Source: Pelargonium tetragonum (lineage: Eukaryota; Streptophyta; Magnoliopsida; Geraniales; Geraniaceae). From it: a stretch of 64,000 bases of DNA. Location: assembly GCA_036897445.1 (NCBI GenBank), contig JAYMTL010000067.1, positions 1-64,000 on the forward strand, written 5' to 3'. Below, piece by piece: positions 53,305 through 63,058 of the stretch; within the stretch, counting starts at the first letter, position 1; every line of letters starts with the position of its first letter. A model generated the notes under the pieces. The model ran no database searches, was not told the DNA's origin, and saw nothing but the letters and a program-made list of their open reading frames with translations. The translations under genes were made by a program, and so were the position numbers.

Positions 53305-53360
53305 AACTTCAGGATTTGAACTTGTGCTTTATAGGTCTGAAGCTCAATGTTTTAACTTCA
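53305..53360 (-). pseudogene. Decayed tRNA-like sequence
   Basis: On the minus strand a possible anticodon arm TTGAG-CTTCAGA-CCTAT (three of five pairs, one wobble) precedes ACAAG-TTCAAAT-CCTGA, a T-arm with three of five pairs, at canonical spacing. The loop resembles the one at 41.9 kb. No acceptor stem is found. Confidence 0.2.
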
Positions 53361-53569
53361 AAAAGTACGCGAATAATAGAAGAACTTTCCTCTTTATGTA
53401 ACTACTAAAAAAACTAGTACGAACTTACAGGCAAGGAAGTCTTAATTTGGATTAAGAGCTACAAAATTACAAAAAAGTCAACACTTAGATAAAGAGTCAG
53501 TCAATTTGTAGCATGAAAAGATAGCAAATTTCTAAAATCCCATATTAGCAGGAAAGTCTTAGTTGTATT

Positions 53570-53960
53570 AAGTTTCAAGTCAATCAGGTAGTTAGTTCAG
53601 GTTGTCTTTGACAAGTTTTCGTAGGTTATGGATCGTGAAAAGTCTTTCTCTAGGAAAAAGGGAGGTTGAAAGATATCTGGGAGGAATTGAAGCCCAAGCA
53701 TAGGGCTTTAGGATGTCTGACTAGACTATGTAGACTCCACAGGTATCCGCGAGCGAAATTTCTCAGTCAAGGCCACTCATGAAGCGACTCAGGTTCTCCA
53801 CAAATTCTCTTGCAGAATGACAGAAGATATCCTAAGAATAGGGATGAAGTAGAACCCTAAATTTTAGGGAGTAACAAGGTGGGTGGAAATAGGAGCTATG
53901 AAGCTCTATCTAATCGGATCGTGAAGTACATACTCGCATAAGTTTTCGGAGAATGTGAAT
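53570..53960. other. Segment of unusual texture: complex, more GC-rich, possibly a relic gene or RNA
   Basis: About 390 bases with balanced, non-repetitive sequence (for example GCGAGCGAAATTTCTCAG near 53750) unlike both the palindromic matrix and the islands. On the minus strand 53679-53740 has a tRNA-like D-arm (GTC-TAGTCA-GAC) and a GGGCTTCAATTCC T-arm-like stretch. A GAGCT-ATGA-AGCTC hairpin lies at 53893-53906. All forward frames are interrupted, though some pieces read like protein. I could not match it to rRNA, RNase P RNA, an intron or a known protein. Confidence 0.35.
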
Positions 53961-54451
53961 TTGCCTTTTGAAATGTAATTACTACGCTGTCTCTTATGAC
54001 TTCTAAAAACTAATAGGCCAACACAAGTTTCTAAGACAGTCTTGGTTGTAAGTAATAAAAGTAAACGGCTCAACCGCCCCAACAAGCCTGAAGGGAGTCT
54101 CTTAATATTCTATTTAGGATTTGCAGTTTCCTTTGTTAACTTTATTAAAGGGTACTTCTATTTACGGGAATTCCGGGTGTATTTTCTCTTAGTATATTCC
54201 GGAGTGAGTCTTTGAAAGCTTGAGGTTTGTTTATACTAGACTGGAAAAGGTTTCAGCAGGAAGCTCAGTATTTTAAAAGCACAAGTCTTTGGTCCCTATT
54301 AAGTTTTGTAATAAGCTAGGATTCTAAAAAAAAAGTAATAAGGATCTCTAAATTCCTCTTTCCGCTGCTATGCCTTAAGCTAGACAGCTTTTCTATTAGT
54401 TTTCTAAAAGAGGGTCCCTAAGGGTTAGAATAACTCCTTTCAGTTGCTTCT

Positions 54452-54461
54452 AAGGATCCTT
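54452..54461. repeat. Perfect palindrome AAGGATCCTT
   Basis: A 10-bp palindrome with a GATC core in the A/G-C/T arrangement. Confidence 0.6.
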
Positions 54462-56692
54462 CAAAGTAAAGGCTTTATAATCTTATGAAGTTACTTACAA
54501 GGAAGTCAGCCTAAAAGAAGAGCTATACATTAGTATTCGTTATACCGAGTCTTTTTTGTGAATAAAGGGGCTCCTTTTGTTCTAGCAAAAGATAGACTAA
54601 CTGTCAGTGGCAAAGTATAGGATCCCTTCATTTTTGTTAAATCGGAATCCTAAGTAAGTTTTATACAAGAATACTAGTTTTGTAGCTATAGTTTGACTTT
54701 ATCTTATGGGACTTTGAACTCATGTATTACCTGTATTCTGCCTAAATCCAATTAAAGTTAGGAAGTTACAAGGAGCTTTTAAAGTTTTTAGTAACCCTTC
54801 TTCAGCTCCGGGCCTAAAATCAAACTAAAAAGTAATACTGGATAAAAGGCAATTCTTTATGTATTAGATCGCATTTCCTTAACTTAAGCAAGACCTAATA
54901 AATCGAAGGACTTTCTTGATGAATAGGAAAAATCCAAGTAATAAGTAAAAAGGAATTTCTTTGACCCAAGTTATTAAAAGTACAAGTTCTTCTTTTCAGG
55001 TGTAAGTAGCAAATCCGGTACAACTCTCTATTAAAGTTAAAGAGTGTGAAGCTCCTTTCAAAAAATATGTATAAATGAAATCCTCGCTACCAAAAATCTT
55101 TCATTCAAAAATGCAAAGGGAATTTTTAAGAATCAAAGTGTATTCAGCTTATGTATCCTCAAGTTACCTACTTACTAGCAAGAACATATTGGAATTTTCT
55201 CAATTATACGCGGGCGAGCCTTTGATTTTTAAACTTTAATCTTGTTCTACTTTACTCATCCAAATATCAGAGAGAAGTATGGGGCTTAATAACAAATGTC
55301 TCCCGACTTTCGGACAATATACAATATAGTTAATGAAAGCTTTCTAAAACGATATCTGGATTCATAAATATAAATAGAGTCAAGTCATCCTAATGAAGTT
55401 TCCCCTTTTAGTATGAGTCGACACTTGGCAAATTTTTTTATAAGCTTCTTTTCTTTTTTTGTGTGAATATGCTTAGATTCGCTTAAGGGGCTGCCTAAGC
55501 CAAAACCCTTTCTATAAAAAAGCCCACTAGACTTCGGCCCATCAGATCTAAACATACTTCAAGGCGGCCCGAAAATACTCGAAAAGCTTAACTTGTTGCG
55601 AGCTTTTCAGAGTTTAACTAGTACTTACAGTATACTAGGTTTTAGAAAACGTAGTAAAATACTTCTTGCTAGACTCGTTTTCAGTCTAGTCAAACCCTTC
55701 CGAATTTTAAACTTGGTAAGTTAGTGACTAAGAATTTCAAGAAAGGAATTTTCATATATTTTGAATTTGTTTAATAGCAAGCTACTTCATAACAACAGTT
55801 CAAAAAAAATAAGGATTAGGTAGCTTTATTAACAATTACGAGGTTTTTGATTCTTTTATGGAAAACAAAAGATTTTAGCTAACTAAGTGGAATAACTTGA
55901 TTCGAACCATCTACATCTATAGAATTTCATATATGTTTTAAAAAACTACTCTATAAAAGTCCTTACGTGTTTATAGCTATATCTTGTTCCGTTTTTTTGC
56001 CAAATATTTGTTATAATCTAAAATAGAGTACCTTTACACTGCTACGAGAGAGGCTCTAAATTGAGTCCGGAATAAAAAATAAAGTAAAGGTTTGTAGCCA
56101 GTAAAAATATACGAGGCGTAGGGCTTTTAATATTAAAGTTGCACCTCGTTAGGCCTTCCTATTGAGCACTTGTAAAATAAACTTTTTATAAACCTGGTAA
56201 AAGAGTCGGCACCTGATTTCCGGATCTAGTTGAGGTATATTGCCATCTAAAGTAAGCGGGTCAAGAATTAAGGGGCACTAACGAAGGTTTTTAGAAAAGT
56301 CACACATTAAGCGGGCCTTTTACAAAAAAAAAGTTTTCTAAAGTAGATTTAACTCAATAGATACGCTCGTAAGAATTTTTAATCAATGTGCAAACACTCT
56401 AAACCCAGTAAAGTTGCATTGACTCTATACCTAAAAATACTCGGGGTTGAGCTTGAGTTATACTAAGCGAATCCCTATAACTTGAACTTGTAGACGAAAT
56501 TTCTATTTTTGTGCCAGAGGTACTGCCGTGGATTAAAGAAAGGGGTTATTTTAACTACAACGAGGTGCTCCTAAAGAACATATTATGCAAAACTTTCAAA
56601 AAGAAGAATCTATCGACTCCTAATAAGCAATCTATTAAGTAAGGACTAAAAAAGTCAAAATTTATCCAAATCTAGGGTTGCCTTGTGTTTTA

Positions 56693-56701
56693 GGGGGGGG
56701 G
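56693..56701. repeat. G9 homopolymer before TGCTCCC
   Basis: Nine G followed by TGCTCCC, again a G half expanded opposite a short C half. Confidence 0.6.
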
Positions 56702-57364
56702 TGCTCCCAGCTACGGTTTCCAGAAAGAATTCGCTATGTCGGGTCGCTGACTATTAAGGATTATAAGCTTCTTGTGGTATAAGCAGTCCTGCTGCAATGA
56801 TATGGCGTTTTTCAAGTCTGATCTTAGAGTTCTCTTTCGATACGATAAAAAAGAAGTGCTTTTAGAAACTCAATTGGGTTGAACGCTTTGCCCACGAGGA
56901 TCCGGATGTTTAAATTATAAAAAGCAATCGCCTGATAGTGACATGTTTTTTTTGAATATTTATACAAAAATCCTTCCATAAAGAAGCTTTATCGGCGCTG
57001 TAACTCTATAAAGCATAACGAATTCTATGTTAAGGTTCAGTAGGAAAGCTTCCTTAACCCGTCAGCAGTAGCATTTCAAGTACTTTTCAGAATGTTTAGC
57101 AAAGCGGTTTTAATTACATTACCTTGCGGTGCTCTCTTGTCAAGTAAAAATATAAGTTTAATATTTTTACGGCTAAAATAAAAGAAAGATAGGGCTTTCT
57201 GAATTAATTTATATAAAAAACTTAAGTAAATTCAAGTAGGGAAGCGTGAGTGCCTTAATTTATATGGGTCGCGAAAAAGGTCATACAATTCGCTTTTAAG
57301 TCTTTTGTGATTATTAATTCTTTGGCAACTCGATTTTTCGATCATAAAATTATATCATTTACAG

Positions 57365-57385
57365 GAATACCTATTTTTGGTATTC
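57365..57385. repeat. Perfect hairpin GAATACC/GGTATTC
   Basis: Seven-bp arms at 57365-57371 and 57379-57385 enclose the loop TATTTTT. Confidence 0.5.
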
Positions 57386-57713
57386 TTGAACTTATAAAAG
57401 GGCCTGAAGTGTAGACGCGTTTTATTAAAACAGAACTTTCGGGTCTTCGAGGGATCTACCACTTACCGATTTTGAGAAACTTTTTTACCAGATAGAGAGG
57501 CTTCTTCAAGTGAAGCATACTTCCTACCTTTTCTTTTAGCTTTTTTGTAAAGCCAGGCTTAGTTTTTTCGGTCCGGCCTAGAGTGGATACCCAGTGATAA
57601 AAAGGGGTAGGTCAGGTTTTGGTAGTATCTGAATTCCCCTTTTATTCGGATAATTGAAATTTCCTTCAAATACCTAGCATTAGACGATAAAAGGAACCAA
57701 GATTGAGTACTAA

Positions 57714-58125
57714 ACTCTTCAAGAACCCTTTCAAAAGGAGATACCAAAAGGGGTAGAGAAGACTCCTCGTTTTAGACTGCATCTGTTCGGATTCAGGAGA
57801 GCAAGAGTCGAAAAACTACTTACAATTCCTGAGGATAACCCTGACCCTGTTAATTATAAGAATCAGAAGAGTCCTAGAATGACTCAATTTTATAGATATA
57901 TATATTATCTAAATAATATTAATTAGCCTCCTAATTACGGATTAATGAAAGCAAGAAATCTGGTAGAGCAAGGCTTAGTCAAAATTCCGTAGGTTCAAGT
58001 GCACTGACTGCAGCAGGAAAAAGAAGATCAAGAAAAATATCAGGCAGATGCATCACTTTACCAAGAGCTTCTTTTACACAAAGAAAAGCAGGCAGAAAGT
58101 TTGTCTAGTTACCAAATGAGTTAGG
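57714..58125 (+). pseudogene. Unidentified coding-like stretch, interrupted
   Basis: One forward frame is open for about 70 codons from 57714 without a plausible ATG near its start. It stays protein-like after interruptions: residues such as LTIPEDNPDPVNYKNQ, later YGLMKARNLVEQGLVKIP, and a Glu/Gln/Lys-rich coiled-coil-like run toward the end. The composition is purine-rich and free of the GC-cored palindromes, unlike its surroundings. I do not recognise the family, and it is broken by several stops, so no working product is proposed. It could be a relic of a host or plasmid-like gene, or an accident of purine-rich DNA. Confidence 0.3.
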
Positions 58126-59039
58126 CTGAGTGTTGAAACTGAAAGAGAATCCCTACCTACAAAGTAAGAAGTACGTATACAATATAAAATGATTATTAAA
58201 CATAAAAAGAAATGCTGATGTAATTTTTCCTCATCCACACCATATTGAAATAATGTAACTTGTGTGATAACTACATAAAGAGTATATCAATCTAGAGATC
58301 GTGTAGAGATTTTACTACAGAAATTCTTACTAGATCCTTACTTCCCCGGATCCATATACAAGAGCAGGAAAGCAAAAAGGTGTTCCCTGAATGAAATTTG
58401 TACTCATAATGCTTAATATAAGATAAATACTTGGAGCAAAGGTTAGTTATTTAAAACTAAGGTTTTCCGTATATGAATGAAGCAAGTACTATAACAGAGT
58501 TCCTGGTCCTGGATTTAAAGTCAAAAGGGTTTCTTTCAGCATAACCAGAGCTGCCTACAATCTTCCAGAAATTCAATTTATACCAGAAACCCTTGAAAAG
58601 ATATAGAATTACTCTGTGTGCCGGATATAAGTAATTAGTAAAAGTAAGAATTCAAGAGACATAAACTTTAAGAGGAATAACAACTCACCTAGAGTATAAA
58701 TTAATTTGTTTGATAGCTCCTGTAAAACTAAGAAGCAAAGTCAAGGTATTTCCGACTCGTTTAAAAAGTTATGTAGAATAGCTGCTGCAAGTAAGTATTG
58801 CCTGTTTGCTACTGACTTCCAAAAAGGGCGCCCCTCTTAATCCGATATGTATACAGCACTTTAGAGCTTTACGCTTTCGAAAAGTTTTTGAAATACCAAT
58901 CCTTTTGCAAGCTGTTCATTTTACTTTTTGTCTTAATTGGTCAGGGAGTTAAGAAGTGCCTAGAAAAATGGGTTTCCCTGTGACAGAGTCAAACTCTTTT
59001 GTATACTTAGAGATTCAAATTTTTATCCGGAGGTAGGTT
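58126..59039. other. Non-coding spacer
   Basis: Purine-rich at first, then normal palindrome-rich matrix with GGGCGCCC at 58826-58833. No gene recognised. Confidence 0.6.
58826..58833. repeat. Perfect palindrome GGGCGCCC, copy 3
   Basis: Preceded by AAAAA and followed by CTCTT, so the A tract, G tract, C tract and T-rich tract of the element type are all present. Confidence 0.65.
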
Positions 59040-59330
59040 CTTGGCTTAATAGTATATTGATAGTACAGTCATACACTATCAGACACCTCTTATTGACTTA
59101 CTTGCTTCTTTCTTCTTGTCTTTCCTTCTAAACTAGTTTGTTACTCTTCTGCATAGCTATAACACCTTGTTTCTTAAGAGCAGTTTAGGAGTCTAAAATC
59201 TATAATAGCTAGACTTCTCTTTAGAGCTGGATATGTCTTAAAGGGGATAATACCTATGCCTATCTTAGAACCTGCACTTGTCAATACAAGCCTCTATCTT
59301 GCAGCTAATGTAGCCTATTATCCTTCTTTT
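59040..59330. repeat. Palindrome-poor island (59.1 kb), homologous to 51.4 kb
   Basis: T/C-rich low-complexity DNA. 59067-59076 and 59091-59103 match 51410-51419 and 51435-51447 in order. TTGTTACTCTTC links it to the 12.3-kb island. Confidence 0.5.
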
Positions 59331-62300
59331 GTAAAATTGTGTCGCATTCAGAAACTCCGGAATTTTCTGAGTCTTTCTTGGCTAGCACCTTTTCCGATTC
59401 TTGAGTCCTAAATTCTTTTTTAATATATGACATTAAGTGCAAGAGCTCCTTTACTAAACCTAACCTTTTAGATTTTGGTTTTATAAACTTTCCAGTAAAT
59501 AATTAAGGTCCAAGTCTAGTTAAAATCTTAAAAAGAGTTATATACGGGAGTAACTTAAACACATTTAAATACTGTGTTAAGGATTCTTTTAGCAGAATCC
59601 CAAACCGAAAGTGTTAGAAAATCTGGTTTATGTTATTACCGTCAATCAATACTGCTTGCTTAGGTTGAGGACATTAGCTCTTGAACACCTCTGTTATTTA
59701 GCTGCCTAGATTTACTCTACAAGGTTACCCATAACTGCCATTATATCGGAATCAAGAAGAATCTACAACAAAAAAAGAGAATCTCCTAAACAGTATGAAA
59801 CTCCGAGCTTTCGCCAGAATAGAATCAAGCTAGCCTTCTTAAATATCTGTTAATGTCCCCTTCTCTTTATACTTTAAAGGTTGCTGCAATCTCAACACAA
59901 CAAGGAATCTGGTTATCCTTTAGCTGTCAATAAATACACAATATACTTAACCGGAATAAAGCTCTTAAACTGGTATAAATTATTTCTAGTTAAGAATTTC
60001 TCAAACAAGAGATTCAAGAAAGAAAGGGAACTCAAATCCAACCTTGAACCCATGTCCACAACCTAAATTTGAGTCTTGATGTAACTACTTTACTTTGTCA
60101 TAATTGAATTCAAGGTGCTACTAAATACTATAGAGATTGTATAGGAAATGTAATATTCAAAGTTCTATTATCTAAGCGATTCTTAGGTACTCTGGAAGAT
60201 AGAGTTCTTAGATATCTACTCTCACAAAGCTTAGCCAAGAACAAACTCCCAGTTTCCCTTAATTCTTTAACACCTATTCTTTACCTTTTTTAATTCTAAA
60301 GTTTCATATTTTACGGACGGGTGACCCATAGGAAAGAGTCGTTTTATGTCAAGAGATACATACAAATTGTATGAAACTTACCTTGCTTGTGGTCAAAAAA
60401 GGGAACCCATAGGGCGAACGAGAGACTTGTTTCTAATAATTCATATAAAAAAAGCCGGGTTTGAACCTCTGCATTTTGCACCTATTTGACTGAGCTTAAA
60501 AGTCTAATTTATGTTGTAGCTTCTACTCTAAATTCATATTTAACTGGTTTAGACATACGACAGGAGCCCCTACTAACAAATAACCTTTTCTTTTAGTTAA
60601 TACAAGCATCTGTTTTTTCTAGTAAGCTATTCCAGGATTTAAAATCAAGGACTTTAAAAAAGCATTTCTAGTAAAAAAGCTATAGCATTGTGCTTCTATA
60701 ATTATAATAAGGACACCCCTCTTAAGCATAAAATTAGAAAGATAGGCTTGTTAATTTCTGTACTATATGTCAATTTTTTGGTTATAACACGTATTATCGG
60801 CATTGCTACACTTCATCTTTTTTCAATATTCATTTACCTTTTTTTTACTGCAAAAGCTAAGTCCTTCATTCATTAGTGTTATATAGTATATAGAATTTGT
60901 GTCTTTAGGGAACCTTAGCCAGTACCACACTCGCATAAGAGTTAAACAACACTCTTGGGAATAGCAAACCCCTTAACTGAAGGATACTAAATTGCACTTG
61001 AATCCTCATAAGGGTTCATTTTATCTACATATTCATTTTCAATGCTTTAATCCGGGTCCACTATAATATAAAATTGTAACTTATTAAGGACCTCTTAAGA
61101 CTTTCTGGTCAGATAAAGGGAGACTTGATGCTTTTTCTTGAAAATAAGGGGTTAAGGGAATGCTAGACTTACTAAAAAATTTCGGAACTCCTTTTTACTT
61201 CGTTATATACAGTAGTATCCTAACAACTACGTTTTTTGAAATAAATAGAGAAAATGGACTACTCCATATTCTAGCAATTCTAACCTCACTCTCTTTAGGA
61301 CCTTTTTAGGTTATAGGAAATCCCCCGGGAATAAAAACAAAACCCTTAAAACGCAGGAAAAAATCGTATGTAAAGGCTTATTAAAACAAGTTTTAGTGCA
61401 TCAAAAGGGCCTTAGAATTTGTTTCTCTATAGCTCCAGTACGCCCTTAATTTGTATTTTGTCAGAACGTGCGGTTCAGTTATAGCGTATAGGATATCTTC
61501 CTCTTATTAAGTACTTTTTCCTCCCTAGGCGTCTCCTTTTGGCAGTAAATTACAAGAGCTTTTAGGCTCTATAAACCTGAATAGACTCGGTACTCGTTTT
61601 TTTTTTTGAATTACTAGGTGTCAAATTTACCCTTTAAAGTAACGAATAAAATAAGGGTTCCCCTGCGACCGGCTGCTACAAAGCTTATCGAGATTAAAAC
61701 AAAATAAGGTTTGTAACTCAGCTATCCATGAGTTATTGGTATTCCCTATTAAAATATTATACGTTAATATAAAAAGAATCTAGGAATAGGGTTATGTTTT
61801 CCTATTCTTTACTTACAAAAATTCACGTACTACCCTTGAAAAGAGTATAAGAGCAGTTCTTCAATTCTATAACAACGGTATAACTTAATAGGGGCAAATC
61901 AAAATTAAGGCACTAATCTTTAACATCTGCGATACACTTTGTTACCGGAAATTTCAAATTCATTGGGTTTATATCTTTATTTACCAGTTTCTCTTGAGGA
62001 TTTACTATATCATGAGATATAAATAACAGAATAAGAAAGAGCTGCGCAAATAAAGAAGTTAAAACAGGTGGTAAATAAGTAAGCTCACTTTTTGGATTTG
62101 AGCTACTTACGGAAAGGTTATGCTCACCCCTACCATTTCAATCTGAAGCTATTGACTTTTAATGGTAAAGGCTAGGTATCCCTCGGGGATTTTAAAGTAC
62201 AGTTTTTTTATATTAGTTAAATATTTCCTTTTAAGTTATTCTGATTCAAAGCAGGCTGAAAAAGCAAATTTAGGAAAAGTCTAAGCAACCTGTCCCTTTC

Positions 62301-63007
62301 TCTTTTGCTATTATTAAAAATCTTATCTCCTCTCTGATTCCGGACTTGTTAAAAATCTGTTACTTTTTCCTATCAATTACACAAAATTCTGATAGCATGA
62401 CGCCTCCTTAAGAAAAGAGAAAATAAGCGTATGAGGCTTTATATAACGAGGGGATTAGCAAATTTCTCACAAAAATGAAAATTAGAAGTTACGGTTTTAG
62501 ACTTTTCATTCCAACCAAATAATATTCAACTTTTATGGACATAGACATCCGACTTATCTATTCCTATATGGAACGGAGAAGCGCAGTATACAAATTTTTT
62601 CAAATTACGTACATTCTCGCTCAAACTTTAATGAAAGTTTCTTTATTAGCAAAAACATCTAAGTAAAATGGGTTTTCGAAATATTAGAAAAATTATCCAA
62701 GACAGATATAGAACTTTTAGTTACAGGATCCAGATTCCAAGCCTGTTAAGGGACTTTTAAGTATATAAAATTTCAAGAATCTATCGGATTTAGTTAAGAA
62801 CTTACTTTAGTTTTCTATCAGAATTTCCCTATTCACTACTCGTTGCGTAAAGGAAAGATGATTTAATAATCTGTTTATAATAAAAAGAGCTGACTATCCA
62901 AACTTGTATTCATTTTTTTGATCTTTTTAGTGGACAACCCCCTGCCGTTTTACCCTGAAGTATTCCTTGGTTAATAAGAGTCCCACTCTCTATAATAGAA
63001 TTACTTA

Positions 63008-63030
63008 AAAAACCTATTTTTTAGGTTTTT
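63008..63030. repeat. Perfect hairpin AAAAACCTA/TAGGTTTTT
   Basis: Nine-bp arms at 63008-63016 and 63022-63030 enclose a T5 loop. On the plus strand the 3' arm ends in T5, so it looks like an intrinsic terminator, but no gene lies upstream. It is probably a longer A-T-rich palindrome. Confidence 0.5.
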
Positions 63031-63044
63031 GAGAATTCTTGCTT

Positions 63045-63058
63045 GAAGGGGCACTCCT
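63045..63058. repeat. GAAGGGGCACTCCT element, copy 2
   Basis: It differs from 39474-39489 only by lacking two core bases. It sits 14 bases from the hairpin at 63008-63030. Confidence 0.45.

Larger units (their letters stand above)
53961..57713. other. Palindrome-rich non-coding matrix, block 7
   Basis: No gene recognised. AAGGATCCTT at 54452-54461 and GGAATTCC at 54167-54174 are typical. G9 lies at 56693-56701 and an inverted repeat at 57365-57385. A TTCGAATC-containing stretch near 55890 (minus) has no tRNA stems. Confidence 0.65.

Noticed and set aside
53860-53900. Small-subunit rRNA 3' end (GTAACAAGGTGGGTGG)
   Set aside because: Only GTAACAAGGT matches; the rest of the rRNA 3' domain and its landmarks are absent upstream.
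55880-55960. tRNA on the minus strand (GGTTCGAATC)
   Set aside because: Only the T-loop motif fits; no acceptor or anticodon stem pairs.
60432-60500. tRNA on the minus strand (AGCTCAGTC, GGTTCAAACCC)
   Set aside because: D-arm-like and T-arm-like parts are almost adjacent, so there is no room for an anticodon arm, and the T stem does not pair beyond two bases.
60688-60876. Hydrophobic 62-codon frame as a small membrane protein
   Set aside because: Hydrophobicity follows from T-rich DNA; no family resemblance and no support from neighbours.
61431-61478. Group II intron domain V (CGTGCGGTTC near 61465)
   Set aside because: The 3' strand resembles domain V but the 5' GAGC strand and the paired stem are missing at the right distance.
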